Positions 7,223 to 15,662 of a stretch of DNA of 28,173 bases are shown here, one piece after another. This DNA is from an uncultured Bdellovibrionales bacterium. GTDB taxonomy: Bacteria; Bdellovibrionota; FAC87; UBA2466. Where the stretch lies: positions 1 through 28,173 of the forward strand of contig CALCZU010000130.1 in NCBI GenBank assembly GCA_937903155.1, given 5' to 3'. Each line of letters begins with the position of its first letter. Within the stretch, counting starts at the first letter, position 1. The notes below the pieces were generated by a model. That model was not told the DNA's origin, searched no databases, and worked only from the letters and a program-made list of their open reading frames with translations. A program made the translations under genes and the position numbers.

Positions 7223-7231
7223 ACTCAGATC

Positions 7232-9136
7232 TCATTTTGGCAAAGCCTGGATTCTAGTAATCAAGTCTGCATTATAAATTCTGACAGGGGGAATGACGGG
7301 CGTAGCTTGACTACCATCATAGACGACCACTTCACCGAAGTTAATTTCTCCGCGTGCCTTGGCCTCGTATTCCTGAACGATAGCGCCAGGAAACTTATTT
7401 TTCAGAGCCTGAATCACTTCGCTCACTTTTTTAGGATACTGTAATGGAGCGGCCAATTTACAAACCCCGCAAGTGCCTACTCGAAAGTGATACTGTTTAG
7501 GTGTCACGGGCTCGTCACGTCTTGGGAAAACGGGCGGTTGAGTTTGCGGAGGCGTTGTATTCTGAACGGGCGGAATGATCTGAGGAATGATTTCAGCTTT
7601 AAGCGGCTTAGGCGGTTCCGGTTTGATATCGGTGATCGCTTTAGCGATGTCCAATTCAGATTTATTCGGAAAGCAACTACCGTCGATACAAAGCGTGTAT
7701 TTATCCTTATCGCTACCCACTTTACTCACTTCAACTTTTTTATTAGTTGCTTTAGCAGCGTCTTTTGCAGCTTTTTGTAATGCCTTGAGTTCCGCATTGG
7801 GATCCACAGCAACACAGGAGACCTCGACGTCTTCGAACGAGTTACCCATGAACTGGTTGGTCGTTTGTTTCAAATTGAATAACGGTGCTGGATCCGTTGA
7901 AGCGACCTGCACGACCATTTTCTCTTTAACCTTATTTCCAGCGACGCTCCACTCGCGATTCGAGTAGGAACGGGATTTGTCTTCACCCCAGTAGTCGAGT
8001 TTTGATTTGCTTTTGTCCTTATTTTTTGCGTGGTCTTCGAGACATTTCTTCTCGTCCGCCTTCGGATCCATAAGGTAAACGTGATAGGTCAGCTGACCTG
8101 CACCATTTTTATTATCGGCGACAAAACAAGCTTTCTTTGGGTCGTCTTTGGGTCCGTCCTCGTAGGTTGAACATTTCATTTCTTGGAGATGAGCTTTTAT
8201 TTCGCGGACAGGTTCTTCACCACTTCCCACAGGCGTTTTCAATTTGTCCATTGCGTTCTTCACTTGCAACATGACTTTTGCCTCAGTATCCGCCTTAGGC
8301 TCAACCGGTTTCGCTGCTTCTTCCTTCGGTTTAACTTCGTCTTCCTTCGGAGGAAGCGGTTGAAGGTCCGGACCTTGTCCTGGGTTAGCTGGTGTTTGAG
8401 TTCCAGGAGCCACTGGTCTCTCTCCGCCCGCAACCGGACCCGTACCCGTATGATTTCCTCCCGGATTCGGATTTGGGTTCGGATTGATACGTGGGAACCC
8501 TGTTCCTGCATTCCCGTAATGCTGTGTGACCGCAGAAACTAACCGACGTTGTTCCGGAGCAAATTGGTTTGCATCCGCGTACGCTTCTAAAATCGTTGCT
8601 CTTTCAGGACTCGTTAATTCTCGATAGCCCCCTTGAGGAAGTCCGACCATTAACATCCCTATAAGATTTTGATTTGGAGTCCCACCAGGCCTGAATGGAG
8701 GGACCGATTTGTCATCGAATGCGACGGTATAATTTGGATCCGCCTTATCACAGATTTTGACCTGCATATTTTGAATAAAGAATCCGTCATCTCGAATGTC
8801 TACTCCGTTCACATTTCCTCTAGCGAGGGCCGGCATGTTTGTTCCGGGAACTCCCTGACCACAACCGCCACCAGAACCACAGCCTCCGGGCATGACTTGA
8901 AACCCTCCGCCACAGCCACCAGGACCACATCCTCCAGGCGACGTCTGAACGCCACCGCCGCATCCTCCGGGACCGCAAGGAGACATCTGAACACCGCCTC
9001 CGCCACAGCCGCCAGGACCACAGCTACTGCCTGCCGAAGGGCCAGGACCAAACAAAGCTTGCATGATCCGTCCGCGACCTAAGCTTAGGTTACAAAAAAT
9101 TAATGTAGTGATCAGGATGTAGTAATTGTTTTTCAT
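7232..9136 (-). CDS. Secreted Cys/Gly-repeat protein with thioredoxin-like domain
   Basis: This 634-aa protein has no family that I recognise over its whole length. Residues 1-20 form a signal peptide. Residues 39-95 hold four Cys/Gly repeats, CGPGGCGGG at 39, 54 and 70 and a looser copy at 86, a spacing of 15-16. Residues 100-215 look globular. A Pro/Asn/Gly/Lys/Glu-rich linker follows (about 215-300). A second Lys-rich globular part (about 300-500) contains scattered Cys. After another Pro-rich linker (505-545), the C-terminus (about 550-634) looks thioredoxin-like: VGTCGVCKLAAP with CxxC at 556/559, a helix, a beta strand (GEVVVYDG) and a possible cis-Pro loop (VIPPVRIY). The ribosome site is GGGGGA just before the ATG. 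It is divergent from the protease-cytochrome gene. An extracytoplasmic structural or redox role is inference. Confidence 0.8.
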   Translation of the reverse strand: MKNNYYILITTLIFCNLSLGRGRIMQALFGPGPSAGSSCGPGGCGGGGVQMSPCGPGGCGGGVQTSPGGCGPGGCGGGFQVMPGGCGSGGGCGQGVPGTNMPALARGNVNGVDIRDDGFFIQNMQVKICDKADPNYTVAFDDKSVPPFRPGGTPNQNLIGMLMVGLPQGGYRELTSPERATILEAYADANQFAPEQRRLVSAVTQHYGNAGTGFPRINPNPNPNPGGNHTGTGPVAGGERPVAPGTQTPANPGQGPDLQPLPPKEDEVKPKEEAAKPVEPKADTEAKVMLQVKNAMDKLKTPVGSGEEPVREIKAHLQEMKCSTYEDGPKDDPKKACFVADNKNGAGQLTYHVYLMDPKADEKKCLEDHAKNKDKSKSKLDYWGEDKSRSYSNREWSVAGNKVKEKMVVQVASTDPAPLFNLKQTTNQFMGNSFEDVEVSCVAVDPNAELKALQKAAKDAAKATNKKVEVSKVGSDKDKYTLCIDGSCFPNKSELDIAKAITDIKPEPPKPLKAEIIPQIIPPVQNTTPPQTQPPVFPRRDEPVTPKQYHFRVGTCGVCKLAAPLQYPKKVSEVIQALKNKFPGAIVQEYEAKARGEINFGEVVVYDGSQATPVIPPVRIYNADLITRIQALPK

Positions 9137-9467
9137 ATTTCCCCCAAAAACAATGCGTGCAATTCAATATTGATATTTGATACTGCATACTCTCTGCCAG
9201 CGATTCGACAGTTTTTGGGGGCGTATACAAAACCGAGTTGTATTCAGCGCTTATCTACCTCTGATTAACTTACGAAAGCGTATTCACAATTAATGCAGCA
9301 AAATTTTAGCCTGCAGGAATCTCACTCCGGTCCATAACCTCGGCAGGTGTCTACGCACTTGACGGTGGTGTATTCTAAAAACACGGCCATTTTTAAAATC
9401 TCGAATGATTTCGACGCAAGTTTTTTGGACTTCTCTTTGCATTCACGTTTTGTAGGGGAAAAAATTC
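9137..9467. promoter_or_regulatory. Divergent intergenic region with 11-bp inverted repeat
   Basis: These 331 bases separate two divergent secreted-protein genes and must carry both promoters. CCCCCAAAAAC (9141-9151) and GTTTTTGGGGG (9211-9221) are perfect inverted repeats 59 bases apart. The left arm overlaps the ribosome site of the minus-strand gene. The stretch between them is AT-rich. The GTG start at 9468 has AGGGG nine bases upstream. Short open frames here (9322-9516 minus, 9347-9532 plus) run into the protease gene in other frames and lack ribosome sites. Confidence 0.5.
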
Positions 9468-12400
9468 GTGTCACAGGCAATCTTAAATTCGAGCCGCGCT
9501 TTGTTTTTGGGTGCACTCATTCTCACGCTTAGTCTTCCACTAAGAGGTGAACAGCATGAGTCTCAAAACCCAGGAAGATCTCTAGAGCCTCAATACGAAC
9601 TTTCATCCCCGTTTGTCCACATCGTTTCCGTTTCAAAATTCAAAAAACATCCTAATGGTTCTCCAATGGGTGCCAAATGCCAGGCAACGGTTGCTTCTAA
9701 AAGAGTGATCAACCCGAACGACTTCAATACTGCGCCTATTTGCGAGTATGGGTTATTTACCGCCGAACATTGTGTCGTAGATGAAGCAACACGTAAGCTT
9801 GCTCCTGTACAAGCAATCAACGTTACACCTGTTTATTGGGATAAAAATGAACGCGGTCCTGGACAGAACTGGCGACTTGGTAAAGAAATCACCTTTAAGC
9901 AGTTTGAACATGACATTCCGTCACCGGGGTCGGGCATCGACGCCGCTTGGATCTACCTTCGTAGAGATTGCAATTTTATCGCAGACAAAACGGTAATGAA
10001 ATTCCATCCCGAAAAAGGTAGGGGCGACGGAAACCTTTGGCTAACAACAGGAAGCGGTTGGGGCGGGGTACCTGGCACATCCGCGTCGCCTGTGGATCAA
10101 GAAACCCGACGGCTTACGACACAATCTCCGATAGAACAGGGAAATTCTGGCGGAGCGATTTGGACTCAAGTGGGCAACGAGCAATTTCTGATTGGCCCGA
10201 TTTCGTCTATCAATAATTACTGGCAAAACACGAAAGGCCTGCTGGAAAGTCGGAGTGTAAACTTTTCAACATCGGGCGCCGAGTGGGGTGAAAGGGCTCT
10301 CGCTGCGAGATACATCAACCTTCCGTCTCACAATCCGCAGCCGGAACCGCCGCCGGTCCCAGACCATCGTCAATTGGACTCACAGATTGCGTATACGCCC
10401 GCAAATCCAGTTCCGTCGAATCCGGCGCCTTTAAATCTGCATCCGATGGAGTCTAATTTACATCACCCGATGGTAACGCCTGGTGAAACCCAAAGAGAGC
10501 CTGCAGCAGAAGATGAAAAAATTGAAATCGTAAAATTTGAAAACGGAATCGCGCTTAAAAGCGCCAGCGGCAAGCCACTTCGACTTTTTGGAAATATCAA
10601 AACGGGCCAAGCCCTAATCGAAGTGGGCAATCAATTTAAACCCGTGAACTCGCGGATCCGCAAAGCGCTCTTAGACTATTACAAAGGTGCGAAGGTCGAC
10701 CCCAAACGAGCCGCCCTCGTTGAAAAATTACACACGTATGTCGAGACTCCGCAGCCCAAAGTTGAGCCACAAATTGCCCAGGCGTCACCACAACCGACAT
10801 CTCCGCAACCGGCTTCTCCGAACCCTTTGTCTCCACATCCGCTGGTCCCGAAAAAACCTCAGCAAATCACTGCGAACAGAGTTCCCTCGAGTAATGAAGG
10901 TGCGGCCGAAGTCCAAGCGAATCTCGCGCACTACGCAGGCAAGTGTATTTCATGTCATAGTGATCCGAGCCGAAAACCTTACTTCGCAGATGAACAATCC
11001 GCGATGAAAGGCCTGAACGAACTTCAACCTGGGCACTTAGAACGCATGTTGGCCCAAACACAAAAACCCTTTATTGCACCTTCGCATCTAAGCGATCAAG
11101 AAGCCCGAAATTTCACAGCGAGAGAAGTCGCAAACCTAAAAGCCTTTACGAACCGTCATACTCAGCAGGGACGCATCGCACCCCCAGCCGCGGCTAGAGT
11201 CCAACTCGTTTCGAACGAAGCCCATAACGCTTACTCGAATCTGCTTCCAAAAGGTTGTGAAAACGATGCCGGTGGACAATTTCTTGAAAATTTAAAAACT
11301 CGCGGAATGGTTTTCTACAATGAGCAAGTCAGTCGCAGAGCTCATCAAGAGCAGCTTGAACCCTATCTTCGACCGGGAGCTCCTCCCATGGTCATCGGAG
11401 CAACGACTCAAACTACAATTTTAGATCCGTACGAAAAGCACAATAGGACAACACATGCTTCAGGATTGGGCGACGGTTCACGATACGAGACTCACGGAAA
11501 CTTGGAATTTCCCTGGCATCATGGTGCTGGAATGTTAGGAAAAGACGATAACGATCAATCGTTCAAATTCTTCGTCCCGCCCCCAACCGGACCGATGGCC
11601 GTCATGAGACCGATTGACCAACAAAATGAATACCAGTATGTGGCCCCGATGACAGCACCCGGATTTCGCTTCCTTGAAACTAAAACCGCTCCAGTGATTG
11701 GAGCAGAATATCAGGTGGGAACAGTTCTTTCGGAAGTCGTAACCGTAACCGATCCGGTCACACATTTAACGATTCCCTCAGTGATTCGAATGATGGAAAT
11801 GACTCCTCAAGGTTGGAGATTCGACACTTTGTCTTTATTCGACAACTCAGCCGATATGCTAAACCAGGTAAAACAATTGGCTGCGACCGACAAATGGAAA
11901 GACAATCCACAAGTTCAAGAATTCATTCGAGTAGCAAGCGATCCTGCATCGATTAAACGAGAAAACTTCTTACAAAAACTGACAGAACTTCAAAGAAGAC
12001 AGAATACAATGGCCACGAAAGTGATGCAAAACGACGCCCTCGTACAACATTTGCCAACCCTTCCACCTGAGTTTATCGCCGAGACTTCTCAAAACGGATG
12101 TTTCCGCTCGGTGATGGGAAAACCTTGGCTCGAAGCTTCAGTAGGGGGTCAGACATTAACGGGATGGGATCCCACTTCCAACTCAAAATTTGGCTTTTAT
12201 AAACAAGGCTATCAGGGAGCTCACGTTGCAAAAACCACTCAATCTTGCGTCGGCTGTCACTCGACTGCATTAACTCATGTCAAACACTACAGCCCGAACC
12301 GACGGACACTAAAGGGTAGCGGCGGACAAATTGTAGGCAACGACATCACCGACATGGGCGAACGAGATTGGTACGGTCACGTCCGAGGTTCCAAAGGACA

Positions 12401-12563
12401 AGATGTCGCAGGCCTTACCGGCGCCAAAGCCGGAGTCTTTTCACTTCAACTTTTCGATACGCAAGGAATTTCCTACACTTCGGGCGACAATGAATCCAGA
12501 CCTTCGCGTCCCGATCCAAAACTCATGCAATCTCAACTCATCCAATGGGATGTAAGAAGATAA
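9468..12563 (+). CDS. Secreted trypsin-like protease fused to diheme cytochrome region
   Basis: The start is GTG at 9468 with AGGGG upstream, followed by a signal peptide (about 1-27). Residues 45-285 look like a chymotrypsin-fold (S1) serine protease. His101 is in FTAEHC, Asp158 in GIDAAW, and Ser227 in the nucleophile motif QGNSGGAIW, with four Cys (71, 92, 102, 168) for disulfides. Pro-rich linkers (286-345 and 425-470) flank a small domain (350-425). A cytochrome c-like unit follows, with CISCH (493-497) and a terminal helix around 541-562. The C-terminal half has a second heme motif, CVGCH (927-931), and a large region (600-900) I cannot assign. Two covalent c-type hemes in the periplasm or outside the cell are predicted. 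Protease and cytochrome in one 1031-aa chain is unusual. It is divergent from the Cys/Gly-repeat protein; a stem-loop follows it. Confidence 0.85.
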   Translation: MSQAILNSSRALFLGALILTLSLPLRGEQHESQNPGRSLEPQYELSSPFVHIVSVSKFKKHPNGSPMGAKCQATVASKRVINPNDFNTAPICEYGLFTAEHCVVDEATRKLAPVQAINVTPVYWDKNERGPGQNWRLGKEITFKQFEHDIPSPGSGIDAAWIYLRRDCNFIADKTVMKFHPEKGRGDGNLWLTTGSGWGGVPGTSASPVDQETRRLTTQSPIEQGNSGGAIWTQVGNEQFLIGPISSINNYWQNTKGLLESRSVNFSTSGAEWGERALAARYINLPSHNPQPEPPPVPDHRQLDSQIAYTPANPVPSNPAPLNLHPMESNLHHPMVTPGETQREPAAEDEKIEIVKFENGIALKSASGKPLRLFGNIKTGQALIEVGNQFKPVNSRIRKALLDYYKGAKVDPKRAALVEKLHTYVETPQPKVEPQIAQASPQPTSPQPASPNPLSPHPLVPKKPQQITANRVPSSNEGAAEVQANLAHYAGKCISCHSDPSRKPYFADEQSAMKGLNELQPGHLERMLAQTQKPFIAPSHLSDQEARNFTAREVANLKAFTNRHTQQGRIAPPAAARVQLVSNEAHNAYSNLLPKGCENDAGGQFLENLKTRGMVFYNEQVSRRAHQEQLEPYLRPGAPPMVIGATTQTTILDPYEKHNRTTHASGLGDGSRYETHGNLEFPWHHGAGMLGKDDNDQSFKFFVPPPTGPMAVMRPIDQQNEYQYVAPMTAPGFRFLETKTAPVIGAEYQVGTVLSEVVTVTDPVTHLTIPSVIRMMEMTPQGWRFDTLSLFDNSADMLNQVKQLAATDKWKDNPQVQEFIRVASDPASIKRENFLQKLTELQRRQNTMATKVMQNDALVQHLPTLPPEFIAETSQNGCFRSVMGKPWLEASVGGQTLTGWDPTSNSKFGFYKQGYQGAHVAKTTQSCVGCHSTALTHVKHYSPNRRTLKGSGGQIVGNDITDMGERDWYGHVRGSKGQDVAGLTGAKAGVFSLQLFDTQGISYTSGDNESRPSRPDPKLMQSQLIQWDVRR

Positions 12564-12606
12564 CTAGTCCCCTACTATTTCTCAATTTCTCTATTATCAA
12601 TTTTCT

Positions 12607-12631
12607 AATTTTGCCCAGAAGGGGCAAAATT
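12607..12631. terminator. 10-bp stem-loop between protease-cytochrome gene and tRNA-Gln
   Basis: AATTTTGCCC (12607-12616) and GGGCAAAATT (12622-12631) form a perfect stem with a 5-base loop. It lies where two convergent transcripts would end, and its right arm includes the tRNA discriminator base. Neither direction ends in a plain T-run, so its efficiency as an intrinsic terminator is uncertain. Confidence 0.5.
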
Positions 12632-12701
12632 TGGCCGACTAGGACTCGAACCTAGATTAGAGGAGTCAGAGTCCTCTGTCCTACCATTAGACGATCAGCC
12701 A
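12631..12701 (-). tRNA. tRNA-Gln (anticodon CTG)
   Basis: The 71-nt cloverleaf folds by eye. The acceptor stem is TGGCTGA/TCGGCCA, the D stem GTCT/GGAC with loop AATGGTA, and the anticodon stem GAGGA/TCCTC with loop CTCTGAC (anticodon CTG). The variable loop has 4 bases, and the T stem is CTAGG/CCTAG with loop TTCGAGT. The discriminator base is A and CCA is not encoded, so CCA must be added by a nucleotidyltransferase such as the one encoded at 15646-16968. The tRNA begins 11 bases after the rfaE1 stop on the same strand, so it is probably processed from the operon transcript. Confidence 0.95.
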
Positions 12702-12712
12702 ACAACGAAGAA

Positions 12713-13726
12713 TTACTTTAATAAACCGAGAGTCGTGAGTCTTTCAAGTTCTGTTTTAAGCTCTTGAGGCGTCACCGTAGCAGCACCGATTTGCCCGACA
12801 ACCAAGCCGGCGGCCGCGTTGGCTACTTTCATACACTCTTCGAGCGGATGCCCTAAGACCATCATTAACGACAGTACCGAAATGACTGTATCCCCGGCTC
12901 CCGTCACATCGTAGACCTCTCTCGCAAAAGTCGGAATTCGTTTCAGTTTTCGGTCTTCGTTCGACACCGAAATCATTCCCGATTCCCCGCATGTAACAAT
13001 CGAATGGCTACATTCTGTGGTTTCTAAAATTTTCTGCGCGATTTTTTCAAGTTTCGCTAAATCTAGTTTTGAAGTACCAGAGCGCTCTTCCGACATTCCC
13101 GTCAAAACTTCAGCTTCCACTTTATTCGGAGTTAAAAGAGTGACACCTTTATAAAGTTTGAGCGGAGTGTTGCGGCTCGGATCCACAAACACGGGCTTTT
13201 TCTTCTCGCGCGCTACTTTAACAAAAGCCATTGAAGCTTCGGTCCAAAATCCTTTTCCGTAATCTTGGACGATAACACCATCGATGCTATCTAAAATCTC
13301 GCAGATTTTATTTGAGACCGCTTTCGCGATTTTTTCATCTACAAAATGCGAACGTTCGTAATCGACTCGAACGACGTGTTGTTTCTGCGCAATCACCCTT
13401 ACTTTTCGAAAGGTCGGCCGGCTCACATCTTCAATAAAATGACAGTCTTTGATCCCCGCTTGCGAAAGCATTTCTTTCAATTGAGAAGCTTCACGATCTT
13501 TTCCGCAAATACTTAAGAGGCTGACCTTACCTTTAAGCGCCGTAATATTTTGTGCGACATTTCCCGCCATTCCGAGTTTATGAGTCTGAGATTCGACCTC
13601 AACGACCGGCACGGGAGCTTCAGGGCTAATCCGTCGAGTGTCACCCCAAATGTATTCGTCAATTCCCACTTCTCCCGCGACCAGCAGATGCGCACCACTC
13701 ATTTTTTCAATAAAATTAGAATTCAT
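12713..13726 (-). CDS. rfaE1: D-glycero-beta-D-manno-heptose-7-phosphate kinase
   Basis: This PfkB/ribokinase-family enzyme phosphorylates heptose-7-phosphate at C1 in ADP-heptose synthesis for LPS core. I take the ATG at 13726 (337 aa), because it overlaps the stop of the upstream heptosyltransferase as ATGA and has GGGGA five bases upstream. The frame is open further but runs into that gene. Signatures are GDTRRISPEAPVPVVEV (28-44), typical of RfaE domain I, GMAGNVAQNI (52-61), and DVTGAGDTV (273-281) with catalytic Asp279. The second RfaE domain (adenylyltransferase) is absent, so that step must be encoded elsewhere. The neighbouring GT9 gene supports the LPS role. A tRNA-Gln follows directly. 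Confidence 0.93.
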   Translation of the reverse strand: MNSNFIEKMSGAHLLVAGEVGIDEYIWGDTRRISPEAPVPVVEVESQTHKLGMAGNVAQNITALKGKVSLLSICGKDREASQLKEMLSQAGIKDCHFIEDVSRPTFRKVRVIAQKQHVVRVDYERSHFVDEKIAKAVSNKICEILDSIDGVIVQDYGKGFWTEASMAFVKVAREKKKPVFVDPSRNTPLKLYKGVTLLTPNKVEAEVLTGMSEERSGTSKLDLAKLEKIAQKILETTECSHSIVTCGESGMISVSNEDRKLKRIPTFAREVYDVTGAGDTVISVLSLMMVLGHPLEECMKVANAAAGLVVGQIGAATVTPQELKTELERLTTLGLLK

Positions 13727-14727
13727 ATTTTCCCCATCAAATTTACCCAATCTGTCTTGTCCATGCACGGAAAATATTCACACGCACTGCCCAGGCAATC
13801 CTGCTTCGCTGGACAAGGAACGTCAGGCGAAAGCGTGACACTCTCTCCAGTACCTCCCCAAGGTGCCCAACGTGTTTTCGAATGGCTGAGTACAGGCGAA
13901 AAAATTCCCAAAGTTGAGGTCCCCGCAAAATGCGCCAGATGGAGAGGTCCCGTACTTGGCGCAATGACCCATTGAGCACTTCTGAAAAACTCTCGAACAA
14001 GACTGAGCGGATGCCCTTCAAAAATTGTTACCTGTGGTAATTCTCGGCGGATTCCTGTTCCAATTGCCTGATCTAAAGGAGAAGGGCCTAATGAAAGTAC
14101 GACCTCTCTGCCCTCACTCAAAAGTTTTTCGATCATTTGGACATAGAGAGACGCAGATAGATTCAAAGCGCTTCCGCCCATCCCCGGATGAACCACCACA
14201 AATTGAGAACGTTCAAGTTTTAAATCTTTTAAAACCAGTTCTATTTTCTTCGTACTTAAATCATCCGACGCCAACGTTAACGACTCCTCAATCGATGCTT
14301 CATCAGTCACACCCATCTGCCCCAAAAGAATTCTCGCTAAATCTAAATTATAGAGCGCTTCATTTTTTCGCGCTTGAGATCGGTGTTGGCGAATCCCTTT
14401 CGTCAGTAAAAGATAGGACAAGGGTTTTGAATAACTCCCCACTCTCACTGGAATTCTCGACCAAAACGCGGCTTTAACGAGCCTTTCATCCCAAAATAAG
14501 AATAGCGAAGCATCGTATTTTTTTACAAACTTCAACTTTCCTTCCGCCGGCAAAAAAATCGTGCGAATTTTCAACGCATCGAGAGTCGGACGAATCACAT
14601 CGCCAATTTCCATCTTGCACAAAAAATCAATTTCAGCGTCGGGAATCGAACTTCTTAAATACTGAAGTGTTGGAAGTGCGAGAAGCACATCTCCCAATCG
14701 GTCTGTTCGAGTGACCAAAATCTTCAT
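13723..14727 (-). CDS. GT9 lipopolysaccharide heptosyltransferase
   Basis: This 334-aa glycosyltransferase family 9 (WaaC/WaaF/WaaQ-like) enzyme transfers heptose from ADP-heptose to the LPS inner core on the cytoplasmic face of the inner membrane. It starts ILVTRTDRLGDVLLALP, the family N-terminus with the RxDrLGD motif. HPGMGGSALN (180-189) is the nucleotide-side loop. STGPLHLA (258-265) is the family's donor-binding motif, and RWAPWG (286-291) follows. A C-terminal Cys group (305, 311, 316, 321) resembles the Cys-rich tail seen in many GT9 proteins. The ATG at 14727 overlaps the meaB stop (ATGA), and its own stop overlaps the rfaE1 ATG, so translational coupling is likely. Which heptose it adds cannot be told from sequence alone. 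Confidence 0.9.
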   Translation of the reverse strand: MKILVTRTDRLGDVLLALPTLQYLRSSIPDAEIDFLCKMEIGDVIRPTLDALKIRTIFLPAEGKLKFVKKYDASLFLFWDERLVKAAFWSRIPVRVGSYSKPLSYLLLTKGIRQHRSQARKNEALYNLDLARILLGQMGVTDEASIEESLTLASDDLSTKKIELVLKDLKLERSQFVVVHPGMGGSALNLSASLYVQMIEKLLSEGREVVLSLGPSPLDQAIGTGIRRELPQVTIFEGHPLSLVREFFRSAQWVIAPSTGPLHLAHFAGTSTLGIFSPVLSHSKTRWAPWGGTGESVTLSPDVPCPAKQDCLGSACEYFPCMDKTDWVNLMGKI

Positions 14728-15662
14728 TTTTTAAAAAGACTTCCTGCAGGATATTTTTTCAGAAAACTCTGAATGCTTAAGTAAGGATTTGGATTCTGTT
14801 GCAATGATTGCTCACCGGTGATCCAGGTTTCCAATTCTTGATCGAGATACAGCTTAATCACTTCGCGAGCAGTTCCCAAAGTGCGATTTTTTCTTTTGCC
14901 TTCGATAAAACTCGTCTTCTCTTCGAATAAATCTTGAATAGCCTTAAAAACTTCCGCGACCTGAAGAGGCTCAAGAGCCGTTGTGGGTAAGACCTTGATA
15001 TCGCTTCGGCCCGAAAGCTGAAGCGTGTTTTCAAGTTCGCTCACAATTTTTTGGGCACCCTCTCGGTCTGCTTTGTTGACGATAAAGAGATCCCCGATCT
15101 CGATGATTCCCGATTTCAAAGCCTGAATCGAATCTCCCCATTCCGGAACAAGCACTACCGTCGTCAAATCCGCAATATTTCGAATGTCTACTTCACTTTG
15201 GCCGACACCCACCGTTTCGACTAAAATCCAATCAAAACCAAAGGCCATTAAAAGATGTACTGCCTGCTCGGTCGCTAAAGAAATCCCACCTAGTCTACCC
15301 CGAGTGCTCAAACTTCGAATATAGACTTCCGGGTCGTTAAAATGGCTCGTCAACCGAATGCGATCCCCTAAGATTGATCCACCCGAAAATGGGCTAACAG
15401 GGTCGACCGCAACCACCGCGACTTTTTGATTTTGTTCTCGAATACATCGAATAAATCCGCTCAAGAGCGAACTCTTCCCCGCCCCCGGAACACCGGTTAC
15501 TCCAAAGACCTTTGATTGTTTCGAGGGTTTAAACGTTTTTTCTAAAACTTCATAGACCGCCGGATCCAGATTTTCGGCCAGCGAGATTAACTTCCCCAAT
15601 GCGCGCAGATCACCCTTTTGAAATTGGGACAAGAGGTCAGTGTAGTTAGGCTTTGCCTTCAT
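14724..15662 (-). CDS. meaB: MeaB-type GTPase (methylmalonyl-CoA mutase chaperone)
   Basis: This G3E-family GTPase (also annotated ArgK/YgfD) guards and reloads methylmalonyl-CoA mutase or a related B12 mutase. It is 312 aa. The P-loop GVPGAGKS is at 57-64. The Mg/switch segment DPVSPFSGGSILGDRIRL (87-104) is diagnostic for MeaB. SLSTRGRLGG (117-126), ETVGVGQSEVDI (149-160) and NKAD (196-199) follow. Its start lies 17 bases inside the 3' end of the cca gene; AGGAG is 13 bases upstream, rather far. No mutase gene is in the window. Its position between cca and the LPS genes is not obviously functional, and a target encoded elsewhere is assumed. Confidence 0.92.
   Translation of the reverse strand: MKAKPNYTDLLSQFQKGDLRALGKLISLAENLDPAVYEVLEKTFKPSKQSKVFGVTGVPGAGKSSLLSGFIRCIREQNQKVAVVAVDPVSPFSGGSILGDRIRLTSHFNDPEVYIRSLSTRGRLGGISLATEQAVHLLMAFGFDWILVETVGVGQSEVDIRNIADLTTVVLVPEWGDSIQALKSGIIEIGDLFIVNKADREGAQKIVSELENTLQLSGRSDIKVLPTTALEPLQVAEVFKAIQDLFEEKTSFIEGKRKNRTLGTAREVIKLYLDQELETWITGEQSLQQNPNPYLSIQSFLKKYPAGSLFKK

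Larger units (their letters stand above)
6719..7231. other. 513-bp gap without a convincing gene; hairpins present
   Basis: This gap lies between the ispH start and the 3' end of the 634-aa secreted protein gene. It holds REP-like halves (6790-6867), a small AGGAAC-TTGTT-GTTCCT hairpin near 6931-6947, a GAACC-CA-GGTTC palindrome near 7045-7056, and an 11-bp stem at 7190-7222. Two overlapping open frames (6887-7096 plus, 6901-7113 minus) lack ribosome sites and recognisable proteins. A non-coding RNA is possible, but the sequence matches neither tmRNA, RNase P RNA nor SRP RNA signatures that I could check by eye. Confidence 0.5.

Noticed and set aside
8809..9082. Repetitive open frames in other frames across the Cys/Gly repeat
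   Set aside because: They are by-products of the repeat-rich coding sequence of the 634-aa protein; no ribosome sites or signal peptides of their own.
9322..9532. Short frames on both strands before the protease-cytochrome gene
   Set aside because: They run into that gene in other frames and have no ribosome site.
13727..13768. Upstream start for rfaE1 giving 351 aa
   Set aside because: These codons lie within the end of the heptosyltransferase gene; the ATG at 13726 has a ribosome site and ATGA coupling.
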